From Bryobacterales bacterium (GTDB lineage Bacteria; Acidobacteriota; Terriglobia; Bryobacterales; Bryobacteraceae): a stretch of 5,411 nt of DNA. Shown here piece by piece: positions 4,074 to 5,411 of the stretch. The notes below the pieces were generated by a model. That model had not been told where the DNA came from. It did no database searches and saw nothing but the letters and a program-made list of their open reading frames with translations. Each line of letters opens with the position of its first letter. Within the stretch, counting starts at the first letter, position 1. A program made the position numbers and the translations under genes. Where the stretch lies: the NCBI GenBank assembly GCA_003139735.1, contig PLGA01000362.1, positions 987-6,397 of the forward strand, given 5' to 3'.

Positions 4074-5411
4074 CTACCGGATCTCATACAGATCCAGGTC
4101 CGCCGTCAGGTCGCCGGCTTGGGCAACGGCGACCGACTGTGCGCCGGCCATTTCCATCTGGGCGGTATCGGGCGACCGGTATTCGAACGTGGATAGGATG
4201 CGGTAAACTCCGGGCGCCAAGCCCTCGAAACGGTACTGGCCGCGCTGATCGGTACGCGTTGCGCGCAAGTCCGTGACGCGACGCCGCGCCGCGGGATCGT
4301 AAGCCTCCAGGTACACCGGAGCGCCGGCCGAGGGTTGTCCCGACGATTTCACCACGCCATGTACCGCGCCCCCGCCGGAGGATAGCGTAAACCGGATGGC
4401 ATTGGCAGACGTGACTTCGTTCCAACCCTCGGGACGGGAAGCAGCGCCGCGTCCAAGCGGTCCGCCAGAGAACTCGGAAACATAATAGCCGATCGGCGGA
4501 ATCAGCATCAGCTCCCAGCGGCCCAGCCTCGCGGGAGTGCGATTGTCCGCCACGTGAAGCGCCTCGGGTTCCCCAACGCCCGCCAGGTCCTTGCGGCGCG
4601 CCAGAAACTGAACCGCCGGCGTGCCTCCGGGCGGCGAGGGGCTGACGTCAATGCGCCGGTCCGGCATGGCGAACATGCGAAGCTCGGCGCCGGAATCGTG
4701 GGTCAGGCTGCCCAGATTCTGGTACGCCACCTGAGGAGGATCCGCCGACGTTTCGGCGTAGATTTCATAAAGGGCGGGGGCAAGGCCGGTGAAGCGAAAC
4801 AGGGACCCCTGGCTGGTCAGCCTTCCCATGTCCGACACCAGCGTAACCGTAACGGGCACGCCCGGCGGGATTGGGCCGACGCTGCCCGTCAGGGTGAAGA
4901 GCCGGCCTTCTGCGGGCCGCACGTCCACGCCGGCGGTGTCCTGTTCCAGGTACACTTCGACCGGCCGGGATTCCTCGGCTTTCACGGCTTCCTTAGAGAA
5001 TGTGGGCAGATACGACGCGTCTTCGGTCTGCATCGGCGCGGACCGCACCAGGTACATGCCGGGCTCCAGGCCGGAGATGCGATACACGCCGCGCTCGTCG
5101 CTGTGACCGCGCGCGGCGAGCGCAGGCGGCTGGCCCTCGACGTAGCGGTACGCAAGCACGTCGCCTTCCAGCCACCCGACGTCGTTCTCATCGACGATGG
5201 TTCCGGTGATTCCGCCGTATCGCGGCAGGCGCAGGGTCACGGAAAGGCCGCTCTCGGGGACGTCGACGGGCGTGCCCGCGGAATTCCAGCGCTTCTGCCC
5301 ATACTCCATGGGCATGAAACCGCGCCGCGAGGCTTTGATCACGTAAACACCGGCAGGCAACGAGGGGAACTCGAAGCTGCCGTTCCGGCCGGTGCGGATG
5401 GAGTGCGCGCC
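4074..5411 (-). CDS. Carboxypeptidase-regulatory-like repeat protein, C-terminal part (5' end outside window)
   Basis: The frame is open through the right edge, so only the last 445 residues are seen. It is built of beta-rich modules like the carboxypeptidase regulatory-like domain (CarboxypepD_reg, a transthyretin-like fold). Counting from the window edge, four characteristic hairpins recur: GSFEFPSLPAGVYVIKA (11-27), GVYRISGLEPGMYLVRS (108-124), SLFRFTGLAPALYEIYA (203-219) and GQYRFEGLAPGVYRILS (391-407). Strands such as GGITGTIVDENDVG and GAVHGVVKSSGQPSAGAPVYL open two of the modules. No enzyme motif, sorting signal or membrane anchor is visible at the C terminus, which ends in DLDLYEIR. 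Such proteins are abundant and secreted in Acidobacteriota, with no defined activity; binding or structural roles are usually assumed. A TTG at 5360 could be read as a start but lies in the middle of the first repeat and is not a real one. The gene converges on the amidase with a 3-nt gap. Confidence 0.85.
   Translation of the reverse strand, partial: GAHSIRTGRNGSFEFPSLPAGVYVIKASRRGFMPMEYGQKRWNSAGTPVDVPESGLSVTLRLPRYGGITGTIVDENDVGWLEGDVLAYRYVEGQPPALAARGHSDERGVYRISGLEPGMYLVRSAPMQTEDASYLPTFSKEAVKAEESRPVEVYLEQDTAGVDVRPAEGRLFTLTGSVGPIPPGVPVTVTLVSDMGRLTSQGSLFRFTGLAPALYEIYAETSADPPQVAYQNLGSLTHDSGAELRMFAMPDRRIDVSPSPPGGTPAVQFLARRKDLAGVGEPEALHVADNRTPARLGRWELMLIPPIGYYVSEFSGGPLGRGAASRPEGWNEVTSANAIRFTLSSGGGAVHGVVKSSGQPSAGAPVYLEAYDPAARRRVTDLRATRTDQRGQYRFEGLAPGVYRILSTFEYRSPDTAQMEMAGAQSVAVAQAGDLTADLDLYEIR

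Noticed and set aside
3764..4276. 170-residue plus-strand frame bridging the amidase end and the convergent gene
   Set aside because: It overlaps the catalytic end of the amidase in another frame and runs antisense into the repeat protein. Its composition is typical of a shadow frame.

Overview
The window is a GC-rich, densely coded stretch of a diderm bacterium. A Sec/lipobox lipoprotein, a MlaF/Mce-type ATPase and periplasmic peptidoglycan hydrolases all point to an outer-membrane organism. The large protein built of repeated carboxypeptidase-regulatory-like modules, the base composition and the short dispersed repeats at the left edge would fit an Acidobacteriota (Bryobacterales/Solibacter-like) genome. 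That placement is an inference from gene style, not something the sequence proves.

Layout, left to right. Bases 1-157 hold no gene. They carry two copies of a hairpin-forming 18-bp repeat and then a good sigma70-type promoter (119-147). Bases 158-670 (+) encode a small DUF4352-like lipoprotein. It converges, with a 3-nt gap, on a leftward pair: mobA (1979-1419) followed by a MlaF-like ABC ATPase (1429-674), which overlap by 11 nt. A 65-nt divergent intergenic region (1980-2044) separates mobA from a rightward pair and contains a near-symmetric -10 element and a perfect 12-bp palindrome. The rightward pair is a GH23 lytic transglycosylase (2045-2740) and, 10 nt later, an AMIN-domain N-acetylmuramoyl-L-alanine amidase (2751-4070). 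The amidase converges, again with a 3-nt gap, on a large leftward gene of carboxypeptidase-regulatory-like modules (4074 to beyond 5411) whose 5' end lies outside the window.

Functionally, the best-supported unit is the transglycosylase-amidase operon. One enzyme cuts glycan strands and the other strips stem peptides, so together they make a cell-wall remodelling or daughter-cell-separation module. The mobA-ATPase operon joins molybdenum-cofactor maturation to an envelope-lipid-transport ATPase. No shared pathway is evident, so this looks like co-expression without an obvious functional link. No permease or MlaD-type partner for the ATPase is in view.

I found no convincing novel multi-gene system. 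The most interesting signals are regulatory: apparent leaderless or near-leaderless starts at two genes, a shared symmetric divergent promoter with an adjacent palindrome, a bulged hairpin sitting exactly on a 3-nt convergent junction, and the repeat pair at the left edge.
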